From: Phlebopus portentosus
Taxonomy: Eukaryota > Basidiomycota > Agaricomycetes > Boletales > Boletinellaceae
Reading direction: 5' to 3'
Length of the DNA stretch: 64,000 nt
NCBI GenBank assembly: GCA_037892935.1
Contig: JAYXKI010000010.1
Coordinates: 868,001 to 932,000, forward strand
Shown: in pieces, positions 11,910 through 23,857 of the stretch
Layout: every line of letters starts with the position of its first letter
Numbering within the stretch: position 1 is the stretch's first letter
Notes under the pieces: generated by a model
Databases searched by the model: none
Told to the model about the DNA's origin: nothing
What the model saw: the letters and a program-made list of their open reading frames with translations, nothing else
Translations under genes and position numbers: made by a program

Positions 11910-14322
11910 ATGGCCACTCTTGCTGCTTCTTATACTTCTGATTCCAGCAGTCCAGACCATCCAGATGAAGAGGCTAGGGTGCAACTAGCTGTCTCTGCTG
12001 TTTTAGCCTCAGGGTTTAACCCTCAGACTCAGTGTTTTCATCTTCCTATTACTCAGGCTGCTTTACAATTTGGAGTCTCTCACTTTGTCATCATCAGACA
12101 TCTTCAAGGCATTTCAGACCGTCACACTGCCCACCAGCATCAGCAGAGTTTATCTCCTTCTCAGAAAGCAATTCTTACAGGATGGGCAAAGTCGGTTGCA
12201 TGTCACTCACTTCCATTGACTCAAATCACATTTCGGCAGAAGGCAGAATCAGTTGTAAGATATTCACTAGGGGATACTTGGTTTAGGAAATTTCTGGAGC
12301 GTAATCCAGATGTCAAGCTACTTTGGACAACACCACTTGAATCTTGTCGTGCACAGGCATTAAATTGTTCTACTGTCTCAAGCTATTTTGATCTTCTCTC
12401 TGAGATTATCAGGAAGTACAACATCTCTCCATCTAATATATATAATATGGATGAGAAAGGACTTCAGCTTGGGATAGGTAAGCAGTTGCATGTTCTGGTT
12501 GATAGGAATCAGAAGTCGGTTCAAAAGCTTGAGGATAGAAACAAAAAGCTTGTTACAGTCATTAAGTGCATCTGTGCAGATGGTACAGCTCTAAAGTCTC
12601 TTTTCATCATAAAGGGTATGTAGACTAGCCCTTCATGGACTTTAGATAATTCAATTCAAGCAAGGTATACAGTATTATAATTATTATTGTTATTATTTAC
12701 TGACTGTAATTTAGCATTGTGTCCTCTCCTAATGGATGGACTGATATGAAGCTAGGTTCTCTATGGCTTGAAAAGCTATTTGAGCCTCAGAGCAAGCTTC
12801 GACTTTCATCAGAGGATGATGTTAGGCTTCTTATCCTGGATGGACACAATTCTCACTGCAGCCTTTTATTTTTAGGGCTAGTGGAGAGATTCAAGATATT
12901 TATTTTATGCCTCCCCCCCATACAACACACGCATTGCAGCCATGTGATGTGGGTGTCTTTGGTCCACTCAGTACACATTACAAGATGGAGGTGTCTACTA
13001 TAGCAAGGCAGCATATACACATCTTAAAACAGAATGTTGTCTCTGTTTATAGACGAGCCCGCCAGAAAGCATTCATCAAAGAGACAATTTAGGCAGCATT
13101 TCGCAAATGTGGAATCCACCCTCTTAATCCCAGTACCATACCTGATAGTGCCTTTGAGCCTGTATTAGCAATGACCACTCAGCCTGCTCAATCAATCCCA
13201 ACTGTAGCCCCAGGGTTTATCAATGCAGTACTTACACCTATCGGTATATACTGCAATCTTACAGGTGGAAATCTACTAACATGCATCTAAGATGCATCAG
13301 GTGATGCCAAGAGCAACAAAGTCAGACATAGCAATAATGTGGATAGTGCCATCGAGCTGTCAGCCAGACCTAGCAATCATATTCTTAATAAAATCATAGT
13401 GACTAGGCAGATGCAAAAGTTCACTCTACACTTACCCAACATGCCCCGATCTCTTTCTTCCACTGCTACGAGGGTCGAGTTATATGAACGCATTGCATTT
13501 CTTGAGAGGCTGCTATGTCAGGCCTCAGACCAGATTGCTGCTGATCACGCACAAAAGATCTTGATGGATGACGAAAATGGTCAGCTTTGCACACAGCTAT
13601 TTCAGAAGAAGAAGGATAAGGATGGTACACGGGCACTCACAGTGAGTGCCCGTCTACTTACCCACGAAGACTCAGACCTATGGAACCAAATCTACCAGCA
13701 TAAGGAGAAGTTTAAAGACATGCATGAAGAGCTGGGACTGAAGGCAGCAGAGTTCAGGAAGAGGCGAGAAGAAAAGGAGAAGAAGGAGAAAGAAGCAAAG
13801 AAGAAGGTGGAAAGAGATGCAAAAATCGCACAACGAGAAGTAGAGGCAGCAGAGAAGGCCACACTAAAAGATGCAGAGGCAGCTGAGAAAGCAGCAAGGA
13901 AGGAAGCAAATGCACAGGAGAGGGCAGCAAGGAAGGAGGCAGAAGCAGAAGAGAAAGCAGCAAAGAAGACGGTGGAGAAGGCAGCTAGAGCTGCTAAGAA
14001 GGAGGCAGAAACCATGGCAAAGGCTGCAAAAGCCACAGAGAGGGCCGCAGGACGCAAAAATCTAAAATCAAGGAGAGAAGTCAGCTCACTTGATGCAAAT
14101 AAGGAGAATTTGCATGTACCAACTGCAACAGATAACGCTATCATTCAAGCCTTACCAGTGCGATATCAGCTTCAGCCTCGTCCTCGTCCCGCATATCGTG
14201 GTGTATTAGCGGATGCTTGTATCTCAAATCAGACCTTGCAGAAGTACGCCCCTATCATTGATCCACAACTTTCGACATCCGGAGAGAAACACAATCGATC
14301 GATTATCAATGAAGGCATGTAG
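11910..14322 (+). pseudogene. Broken pogo/Fot1-type transposase
   Basis: N-terminal psq/CENP-B-type DNA-binding region (TQAALQFGVSHFVIIRHLQG; GDTWFRKFLERNPDVKLLW). The DDE domain has IYNMDEKGLQLG (first Asp), RLLILDGHNSH (second Asp) and HALQPCDVGVFGPL (third Asp). The reading frame is lost four ways. TAG at 12621-12623 lies between KGM and TSPSWTLDNSIQAS. A frame change near 12880-12915 lies before MPPPHTTHALQP. TAG at 13090-13092 follows FIKETI, and TAA at 13288-13290 precedes DASGDAK. Each nonsense codon is one C-to-T change from CAG or CAA. A probable intron (about 12665-12715) joins QAS to IVSSPNGWTD. From about 13339 an Ala/Lys/Glu-rich coiled-coil tail follows the usual C-terminal domain. 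Confidence 0.85.
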
Positions 14323-14889
14323 GAGGATGACCATATTATGAAGCGCCCTCAGACGAGCCTCGAGTCGGATCGCAACTAATCTAGCATGAAAGTTATCTTT
14401 CTTGTAAGTGTCTTCACAAAGATCTACATTTCACCATGCAGAGAGACTGAAGATGCATCACAGAATCTCATTTCGTCATAGGATTACTATACCCATAGAC
14501 CAGTGTAAAGATATTCGATGATTCCTTCTGAACGTTGTAGTCTGACATGGAATGAATGTCTTAAGCACCGAGATCTGCTCACCCAGAATCCAAAGAACAC
14601 GTCAGTTAGGTGAGGTATTGAGGATGCATATTGTTACGCACCAATCCTTGTCCTGGATCTTATTCTTCACTGTCTCGTTCAAGTCAGCTCAACCACGCAT
14701 GTCCCACTGTGAAATTAACCATTATCAAAGCCTACATGTATGCATTGTTATCCGGGAATGTCTTCTGAGCATTGAAACAGAGCATAGTGCGACCATTTTC
14801 AAGCTGTTTACCAGCAAAGATGAGAGTGAGTGAGTGAGAGGAGACGACGTGAGAGCCGTCAGGACGCGACAGAGGTTGTTCCCATGGTG

Positions 14890-15102
14890 TGTGCGTTTCG
14901 GGCACAGACGCGTGAGCACCCACGTTTTGACCTCCCCCTCTCATAAATTCAATAAAATATTTATGATGCATTTTTTTGCCTTAAAACTAACTGAAATATA
15001 ATTCTGATATGTACAATTACTTTATAATTGAGTTTTTGCAATGAAAAATACGAAGGGAGAGTTTGAGGAACGGAAAAAGTCTTAGACTGTGCGTTTCGGG
15101 CA
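14890..15102 (+). repeat. Direct 15-bp subterminal repeat in the transposon
   Basis: TGTGCGTTTCGGGCA occurs at 14890-14904 and again at 15088-15102, near the right end of the element. Subterminal repeats are often transposase-binding sites; that role here is inferred. Confidence 0.6.
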
Positions 15103-15227
15103 GAAATACAGTATATTACGACTGGAAAAAAAATTAGCAGGTGTATCTCATGGTAGACAATTGGATCATGTACTCAGTTTTGAGAAAAGTGCTGCCTAGT
15201 GGGCTAAAAAAGTGGATCCGAAATAGG

Positions 15228-15251
15228 CGTTCAAAGGACCGGTTAATGACT
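15228..15251 (-). repeat. Right terminal inverted repeat of pogo-like element
   Basis: Reverse complement of the left end at 10617-10640 with two transitions. Confidence 0.8.
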
Positions 15252-15392
15252 ATGACCGATAGCATTTAAGTTAGTCATCCCGGTTGCTTATCTGCGATAC
15301 CGCAAATGATTTCATTACGGTGGCCCGACTTCTGGAAAGATATAAAAAGCGCTCTCGGGAAGATGAAAACTCACTGAAGCTCATCGTAAAGC

Positions 15393-16912
<1,520 letters not shown>

Positions 16913-17284
16913 CATCCTAGCCAGGCGGAACTACGGTAACTCTGTAACTTAGAAATATCGAGGAAATAGTATGCAATGTCTGATATGAGATGTTTCTTGC
17001 GTGATAAGCCCGTGGACGAGAACAAGTGTATCTCAGGTCTAAATGACGCAACGAGATGAGAGAGCAGGAGACCAGGCTGAACAAGAAAATAAATAATAGT
17101 ATCATTGAAAGATAAGAGAAATGGGCAAACAACGACGTTCGAGAGACAGGAATAATACGAGGTCTTGAAATACGGTTGATGAGGTTTATTCTGAGTCGCT
17201 CTGATCACCCAGGAAGGCCATTATACTTCGATGTGCATTCTATGAATCGCACAAGGTCATAACATACCATTCGGGAGTAATTGT
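16913..17284. other. Convergent 3' intergenic region
   Basis: About 370 bases between the OYE stop and the stop of the minus-strand HIRIP3-like gene. Presumed 3' UTRs. A minus-strand ORF here (16909-17208) has no domain and I do not call it. Confidence 0.5.
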
Positions 17285-19078
17285 TCATGAATGCCATACC
17301 TTTGGTCGGCGAGACGTCTCCCCTTTCTCATTCTCTTCATCCTCATCTGAGACATCAACAGTGGATGGCTCCTGACCTGAATGCTTCGGGCAGTCTTCTG
17401 CGTATCTCTGCGCAAACTCTTGTACATCCGCTGCAAATGCAAGGTCATCTTAGTTTGAAAGCGTGAAAAGCAGAATAATAACTGACCCATCTCCTTTTCT
17501 AAATCACGTTTTCCCTTTATCGACTTCGCCTGCTCAAGGCTGAAGCGTCCTCTCATACCGAGACTTGATAAAAGATTGCGCAAATGTGCAATCTGACTCG
17601 CTGGAGTCTCGCAGTCCTTGAGCTCCTTGCTCCAGACTTTGCGAACACCACAGGCAACTACGAGGCTCTATCATATGGTCAGGAAGATAGAACATTATCT
17701 CATTATCGCCTTTCTTGTACCTTTAACTTCTTGATCTGCTCTTCGTCCGGGAAAGTTTCTTTTGACTCTTTCTTCGAACGAGACTTCTTTTCAGTGCCAT
17801 CTTTAGATTTCTGAAAATCGCCACAAAGTCTCCTCATTCCCAGAACATACAGATGCATACGAAGTATGGCTCACCTTAGCCTTCTTCGACTCCTTTTTCT
17901 TGGACGAAGGCTCGTCAATCAGCACTGAAAGCTCAGAATCGCTTTGTACCTTTTCAAGATTAATTAACTTCCTGCCTGTTCGAGATATTTAACAACGCAC
18001 TTGCGTATCACTAGCGACCTTTTCCTCGATATGCGGGGATGCATCAACATTGCCTATCTTCGTCCGTTTGGAGTCGGGATTCTTATTTGACTTGGGGACC
18101 TTATCTTCGGATTTCCGGCGTCTCTTGGGCGAGGCGCTTGATTCTGTCTCATCCTAGTGAAGAAAGAGAACACCTGAGCAACGAAACTTTGAATAACAGT
18201 TCATGAACAGACAGATATGATCGGCCGTTTCCCTTTCTTTTTACTAGAAGACGGTGAAGCTGAAGAACCATATGTTCTCTTTTCGTTCTGATCTTCTTCG
18301 TCAGACAGAACCACCTCCTGAACAACACGTTCAGTGAAATATTTATAAACCAAAATGGAGTCATATTCGTACCTCTGACTTGAAGTCAGATCTCCTTCCC
18401 GATAAGCTGAGTCGAGCGTCGTCGATAGATTCTTTCTTTTCTTCCGTTTCCTCCTTTGATGCATCCTTCTCCTTCTCGTTCTTTCCTTTGGATTTTGGCT
18501 TAGATGCAGATTTACTCTTTGCATCTTTGACCTGTGAAGGTTATCATGATGAGGTAAGAAATAATGCTTTCTTGCGTAGAACTTGCCCCATCATCGTTCC
18601 GCGAGGGTGTCTTTCTGGAGGACGCTGGCTTGGATTCCGTTCTTATGCTTTCTGCGCCGGTAGATTTTCGCTTCTTAGCAGAGGAGCCAGGCTTCGCTGT
18701 ACTTGAATGTCCTTTCTTGTCAGTTTCGCCCTTTCCATTCGCGTTCTTCTCAGCTTTCACTTGCTTCTGCAGTTAGATAAGTACAAGACGTACGCGCTTA
18801 AACGCTGACACTTACAGCCGTCGTTTCAACAGCTTCGTTAATGCGTTTCTTATATGGTTTTTCGCCGAGCGTTCCTCCTTCAAGTCCCAGTTCCTGCTCT
18901 ACCCGTTGGCGCACTTTCGCTTTACTTAGTTCTCTGTACAGACGGAGACAAAAGTTAGCAGACACGATGATCGAAGAGTTACGGTGAGGACGGCATACTG
19001 AAGATTATGTTGAGCGTGTGCATCACGAACAACACCAATCGCAGCCTCAATGGCTTTGTCAATGTCAACAGAGGCCAT
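17285..19078 (-). CDS. HIRIP3-like histone chaperone with N-terminal DEK_C-like domain
   Basis: I read ten short exons from 19078 to the TGA at 17285. The N-terminus (MASVDIDKAIEAAIGVVRDA then ELSKAKVRQRVEQELGL) resembles the DEK C-terminal/HIRIP3 N-terminal helical fold. A long Lys/Ser/Glu-rich disordered centre carries repeated basic and acidic patches. The C-terminus (LVVACGVRKVWSKELKD ... LSSLGMRGRFSLEQAKSIKG) matches the conserved HIRIP3 core, known to bind H2A-H2B through a CHZ-type motif, and ends with an acidic tail. Exon 3 to exon 4 uses a GC donor (18587/18586; GC-AG). All joins listed keep the frame. A role in nuclear H2A-H2B deposition is inferred from family. Confidence 0.78.
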
Positions 19079-19436
19079 GATCGATAGTAGAACTTGGAGA
19101 GGCGAGAGCAGAGGACAAATTGCAGCGCTGAGAATGTGTTGTGGTTTGTACCTGTCTAACCTACGTGTCTTTACAAATAAACACTTCAAGTAATTTCTGT
19201 ATCAAGGACGCGATGATCGTCGCCATGTGACGCGACGCGTTTCCGGCGCGTAAAGTGTTTGAATTGAATTGTAAGGGGTTCCGTTTCAAAAATAAACAAA
19301 CACTATTGATAATTTATTCTAACAGATTATACATGCGTATTTATACAAGTGAGAAGTGCGTGCAGGAATAACAAAACAGTTCCAACATAGTATGAAAGGC
19401 AGTACTGTCTGGTATCGCAAATAGTTTATGCCGAAA
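19079..19436. promoter_or_regulatory. Promoter of HIRIP3-like gene / 3' flank of POL3
   Basis: 358 bases between two minus-strand genes. It contains the HIRIP3-like 5' UTR and promoter, and POL3 3' sequence. Confidence 0.5.
19229..19250. promoter_or_regulatory. MCB/E2F-like site cluster upstream of HIRIP3-like gene
   Basis: GACGCGACGCGTTTCC at 19229-19244 holds an ACGCGT core (MluI cell-cycle box), and GGCGCG follows directly. It lies about 155 bases upstream of the HIRIP3-like start codon. MBF-type factors bind ACGCGT in yeasts and activate G1/S genes. Function here is inferred. Confidence 0.45.
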
Positions 19437-22400
19437 TCACCACATTTCATTGTCAAACCGATCCAGCACCGCGACAGCATCTTCAACATCCTTTTGCGCC
19501 TTCTTGCGCATGTAAAAGATAGGGCAGTCTTTGCTTGTGCAAAGTACATCTTGATGCAGTGACCCTTGACATCGTTGACATTGCGTCCAGAGCCTCGAGA
19601 AAGATACTTGCAGTGCGGAGGTAGTCGCCGTCTGCTTCTGGTAGAACTCGCCAAGTCTGGGTCTACAGTTTTTGCATACAACGCCATCTTATTTTACAGA
19701 AAAGCTGTGAATAATGTATCGAAACCTTGGAGAAAAGACTCACTGGGAACGCTGTTTGTGGACTTGAGGACTGTCTTACATCCAAGACAAGTCACGGACT
19801 TCACTGCGAACTTCATCAAACCTCCTACGGTAGGCGTCGCAATTTGAATAGTTCTAGTATGATCCCCGGATACTATGTGGCAAATTAAATCAAGGTGTCT
19901 TCAGATGAGGCGAGAGCAGCTCACGTAAGGAGGCCGCTTTGTCACCAAGAACTGGTTCGAAGATTCGCATGAGAGGCTTCGACAGTTGGTTTTCCAAGTA
20001 ATACTTGGTATCGATGGGGATGTTATTCTCGAGAACGTAAATGGGATCTTCTGATTTCTCGTATGCAGCGGCATCTTATCAACCCATCAGTACCGAGGGC
20101 TATTTTGAAAGAAATAAAATAGAGACAAACAACTCACTCTTCATTCCCTTGACGACCACGTAAGCAACTCGGTCTCCGACATTCGGAGCTGAGCCAGCAT
20201 CTCGTTCCTTCATACGTTCCGCAAGTACAACATGCGCTTGCTTTGCGGCATAATCTGAAACAAGTAAATAATGGGAGTACACCCAACGTGGGAGCAAACG
20301 CACCCGTCTTTGCCAATGCTTTTGTGATCACGAGTTGCGACATGTCGATTTTGTTCTGAAGAAGCTCGGATATAACTTGTTTTGTATACCTAGAGATGTA
20401 ATCAATGAGATCTTCCTTCCGGTATTACAGCTCAGTACATACTCTTCGGCGCCTTTCACGTCTCGGTCAATCAACATTTTATGCAGGCAAGTCTCAATGA
20501 CCGTTGAGACAAGTCGGCAATTGTCTCGTCGAACAGTCTGCGTCAAAAGATTTGAATAGCAATCTCTAGACCAAGAATCGACTGTTCGCACCTCAATACC
20601 CTTCGAGTCCATCTTGTCGTACTTCTCCGGTTTAGTCCAATAAAGGCCCGCATATCTCTTCTTGTTGATCAATAGGTACGGAAAGTAGACTTTTTCGAAC
20701 TCTAGCTTGATGGGCTTAATAAACTTTGCGGTCACAAATTCTGCGGCCTCGCTGCCCATTTGCATTACGGTCCTTAGGTCGGATGGTCCGAACTTCACCA
20801 TCACGGAATCAGTATCGCCATAAATGACTTCCGCGTTATGTTCTCGACCATTAGCAATAGAATATTCGGCTTCAACCTCCTGTTTAGTCTTTTCGATCAT
20901 TTGTCGCCCGTAGGCAGTGACGCTTGAAGAAATCGCCAGACATGGTAGCTTTCCAACCGTTGCTCCGGTGAAACCATAGACTGAATTCGCAGAAATCTAT
21001 GCAATGAGAGTCAATCTGCGAATTTCTTGACGTAACAAAGAGATTTCACTTTCAGAGCCAGCTGACGTCCGTCAAGTACGGCACGTCGAAAGGGGTCTGT
21101 CTCCTTCTTCAGATCCGCCTTTGCCCTCTTCCGAGCAGCAATCAGATCTTCCAAAACGGATGGCAGCAAGCCTTTCCGCTTTTCCTTCGTCACGAAGAAA
21201 TCTAGATAACAGCTTGAACATAATCTGATCGCCAGTCCCAGCCGCAACGCACCATTATTAGGCGTCTGGATATAATCCTTGCCCTTCTCTAGGTTTAATC
21301 GGTTGATTGTGTTCAGATCCAAGAGCGTCGTGTAGCACAGATTGTGCGCCATCATGATTGATGGATACAAGGAACTGAAGTCCAAAGTCGCAATAGGAGC
21401 ATCATAGTAGCCTTTTCTGGGCTCAATGACAGTAGCTCCTTCGTATTGCTCGTCGGATCCTTCGCTCTTCATTGAGGGGACTAGATATCCCTCTTCGTTT
21501 GCTCGGCGGAAGAGCTGAGAAAGGACTTTAATTGACTGCCCGCGAGATAATAAGTAGTTGAAAGGCACGCCCGTCACACGAGCCATCTCAATGTAGTTGA
21601 CAAGGCACATGAGCTTATCCATGAGACGTTGCGGGAGATAAGCATCCTGTATCGCAGGTCATCAGCAGACATGTAGATCTACGAGTTCCCCACATACTTT
21701 CAAGCAGTATACTGCTAAACGACGTCTCGCTTCTGGCGTACCATTCTGAAGTTCAGTAATGACAGAGTGATGCACGTCCTCTTTCTGCTCCCCAAGAAAC
21801 TGTGCGCAAACTGCGTTGAGAGTATAACTACGTAACTTATGCTCGCGATGCATGTGTTGCAGCAAATCTAGCTGCAAACGTCCGTCCATAACTGTTTCCT
21901 TCGAGTCACGCTGACCGTAGGCCTTTGAAGAGAAATGTGTGTCTTTTACGACAGTCTTGACTCCTAAGCAAGAAAGATCAGCGGAAGTCACAGCCTCATA
22001 TTATGCTATTACCTTTCAAACGCCCTAAGAACATGAATTTCTTTGATTTAAGGGCAGTTGCGCGGTCAAGTAAATATGGCAAATCGAAGTTGGCAATGTT
22101 ATATCCGATGACCACATCCGGATCGACCTGTTCCACAAAATCGCGCCACGCTTCCAAGAGCTCGAGCTCAGACTTATATGAAAGGACTTGAGAACCGACG
22201 ATATGGGAACAAGTATTGAGTGTGAAGACATTTCTTATGAAAGGCTTTGACTCCCCTACAAACGATCATCAGTCATGAGAAACAGTTAGATGAAATCAAT
22301 TACCCTGCCGTGTCACCATATTTCCGATTTGAATGACCGGGTCGATTTGAGCCTCAGGAAAAACTCCCTTACGACCAGCGCATTCTATATCAAAACTCAA

Positions 22401-23589
22401 GATCCGCAGAGGTGCGATTTTTGACCATTCTCCGTCAGGCGCGTGCGATATGAATTCATTCCAACTGTCCCGAGCCCAGTTGTCAATCAGAAATCGACAA
22501 TGTAAAATAAACCACGTACGCAACGTTGAACTCCAGCTGGCATTGCGAACGCTTTTTCTCTCCGGTTAAGACGTTATACTTTCCCGCGGGTACTTCAATC
22601 CAGTTCATCCCGACGACCTATAAAATGGTCAGTTGAGGTAAGAAGCAGAAATAATCACGTACTTTCGCGTCTATCATAAACCGCAACACATACGGAATAT
22701 TGCTTTCATATGTTGAAGTCAGGCCATTGAACAGTCCACCATATGCGCACTCGCCCCTTTCAAAAATCGTAGATATCGAAGGAGAGTTTAGCTACGTCCT
22801 GCTGGTAGAGAGTCGAGAGACTTATCTCGAACGCGAGGGACATTATTTGGGTGTGTGCAAAATATCTTGATGAAAGGTACGCAGTCATCGCCTCTATAGC
22901 CCCAAAGGCTCCTCTTTTTGACAAGCTTAGCATGGTCGACGCTCCTTCCTTCAGTCATGCGCTACAGAAAGATTTCCAGCGTCCAACTTCCAGCGTGGAT
23001 GGTTTGCGGCTCACATTCAGCTCATCGCAAAACGACGACAAATCATTCTCGGTGAAGCCACGGGGAGCCGGGACGAAGAAATAAGGTAAAAACCCGTGGA
23101 TACGCGCAAGCACGCTATTCCCGTCCTAGAGGCTTATCTGAGCGATGTAACCATAGATTGATAGTCGTTACTAAATCACCTGAGTGACTCCAAACATCCT
23201 CAAGTGTGTGCCAGTTACGTCGGTCGCCGGCTCGACGTCTATTTGCTGGAAGACTGAGACGAATGTGTCAGTACTGACGAATTTGGAAAAAGACACTTCG
23301 CTTCATGTTACCTATTGGGTCTCTCTTGGAGTCAAAATTCCGGAGAGGGAGACGAGCCCAGCTATTGGAACCGCCTTCTGCTTCTGAGTACAGGAAGAGG
23401 TGTCAAGAAGAGCCGTATGGCTAAGATATTTCCCGTACCTCCAGTTTCTTTTGCCTCTTCTTTTAGCTTTTCCAAAACTTCAGTAAATGAAGCATTTCGT
23501 TTCTCTTGAGACGCGGAAGGGTTTGACAATCCTAATCTGCGTTTCTTTGACGCAGGTTCAGAGAATGTCTGAGGAGGGGCCCTATGCAT
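19437..23589 (-). CDS. POL3: DNA polymerase delta catalytic subunit
   Basis: Replicative family-B polymerase with proofreading exonuclease, nuclear. Many short introns. N-terminus [19 protein letters not shown] is a likely nuclear signal. Exonuclease motif I is [10 protein letters not shown] (near 22400). Polymerase motif A is [15 protein letters not shown], motif [14 protein letters not shown] and motif [22 protein letters not shown] follows. At the C-terminus, CysA starts [10 protein letters not shown] and CysB reads CQRCQG...[12 protein letters not shown] (the CysB Fe-S motif), ending DRFDNEMW. Around 22790-22850, between VPRVR and FERGECAY, the frame changes without a plausible GT-AG intron, probably one or two indels. 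Divergent from the GPATCH1-like gene across 268 bases. Confidence 0.93.
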
Positions 23590-23857
23590 TCATAAGCGAC
23601 AGTCGCCTAAAGGGATTCACAGCATACACACTTTACGGATAGCAGATTTCCCTTATCTGTTAACGCCATTGCTGCAAGAGCAAGGTGATGGTGTATATGT
23701 CGCGGTGAGACTTCGACTCCGAGTCGCGTTCCACCACCACCACAAATGTGACAGAGGCGTGATTCAGACGCGTAACGTGATTTTCCCACGTAACGCCTTT
23801 CGGATTCAGTCAGTCAGACTCGAAATCAACTCTTACAGCCCGACCTTTTATGCGGCC
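23590..23857. promoter_or_regulatory. Bidirectional promoter of POL3 and the GPATCH1-like gene
   Basis: 268 bases between divergent start codons. Contains one ACGCGT (23768-23773), the MCB core that controls POL3 in budding yeast. ACGCGT also occurs by chance elsewhere in the window, so a functional role is uncertain. Confidence 0.45.

Larger units (their letters stand above)
10617..15251 (+). mobile_element. Pogo/Fot1-type DNA transposon (Tc1/mariner superfamily), degenerate
   Basis: The ends match as inverted repeats. From 10617 the left end reads AGTCATTAACTGGTCCTTT. The reverse complement of the right end, starting at 15251, reads AGTCATTAACCGGTCCTTT. About 22 of 24 bases match, and both differences are transitions. 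A TA precedes the left end, as expected for the superfamily; the right flank is less clear. Inside is a transposase with CENP-B/psq-type helix-turn-helix and DDE motifs, flanked by about 1.2 kb (left) and 0.9 kb (right) of AT-rich non-coding DNA. The element ends about 140 bases before the OYE gene start. Nonsense codons and a frameshift suggest this copy is inactive. Confidence 0.85.

Noticed and set aside
13692..14144. Long minus-strand ORF rich in Ala/Ser/Phe
   Set aside because: Antisense shadow of the Ala/Lys/Glu repeat tail of the transposase.
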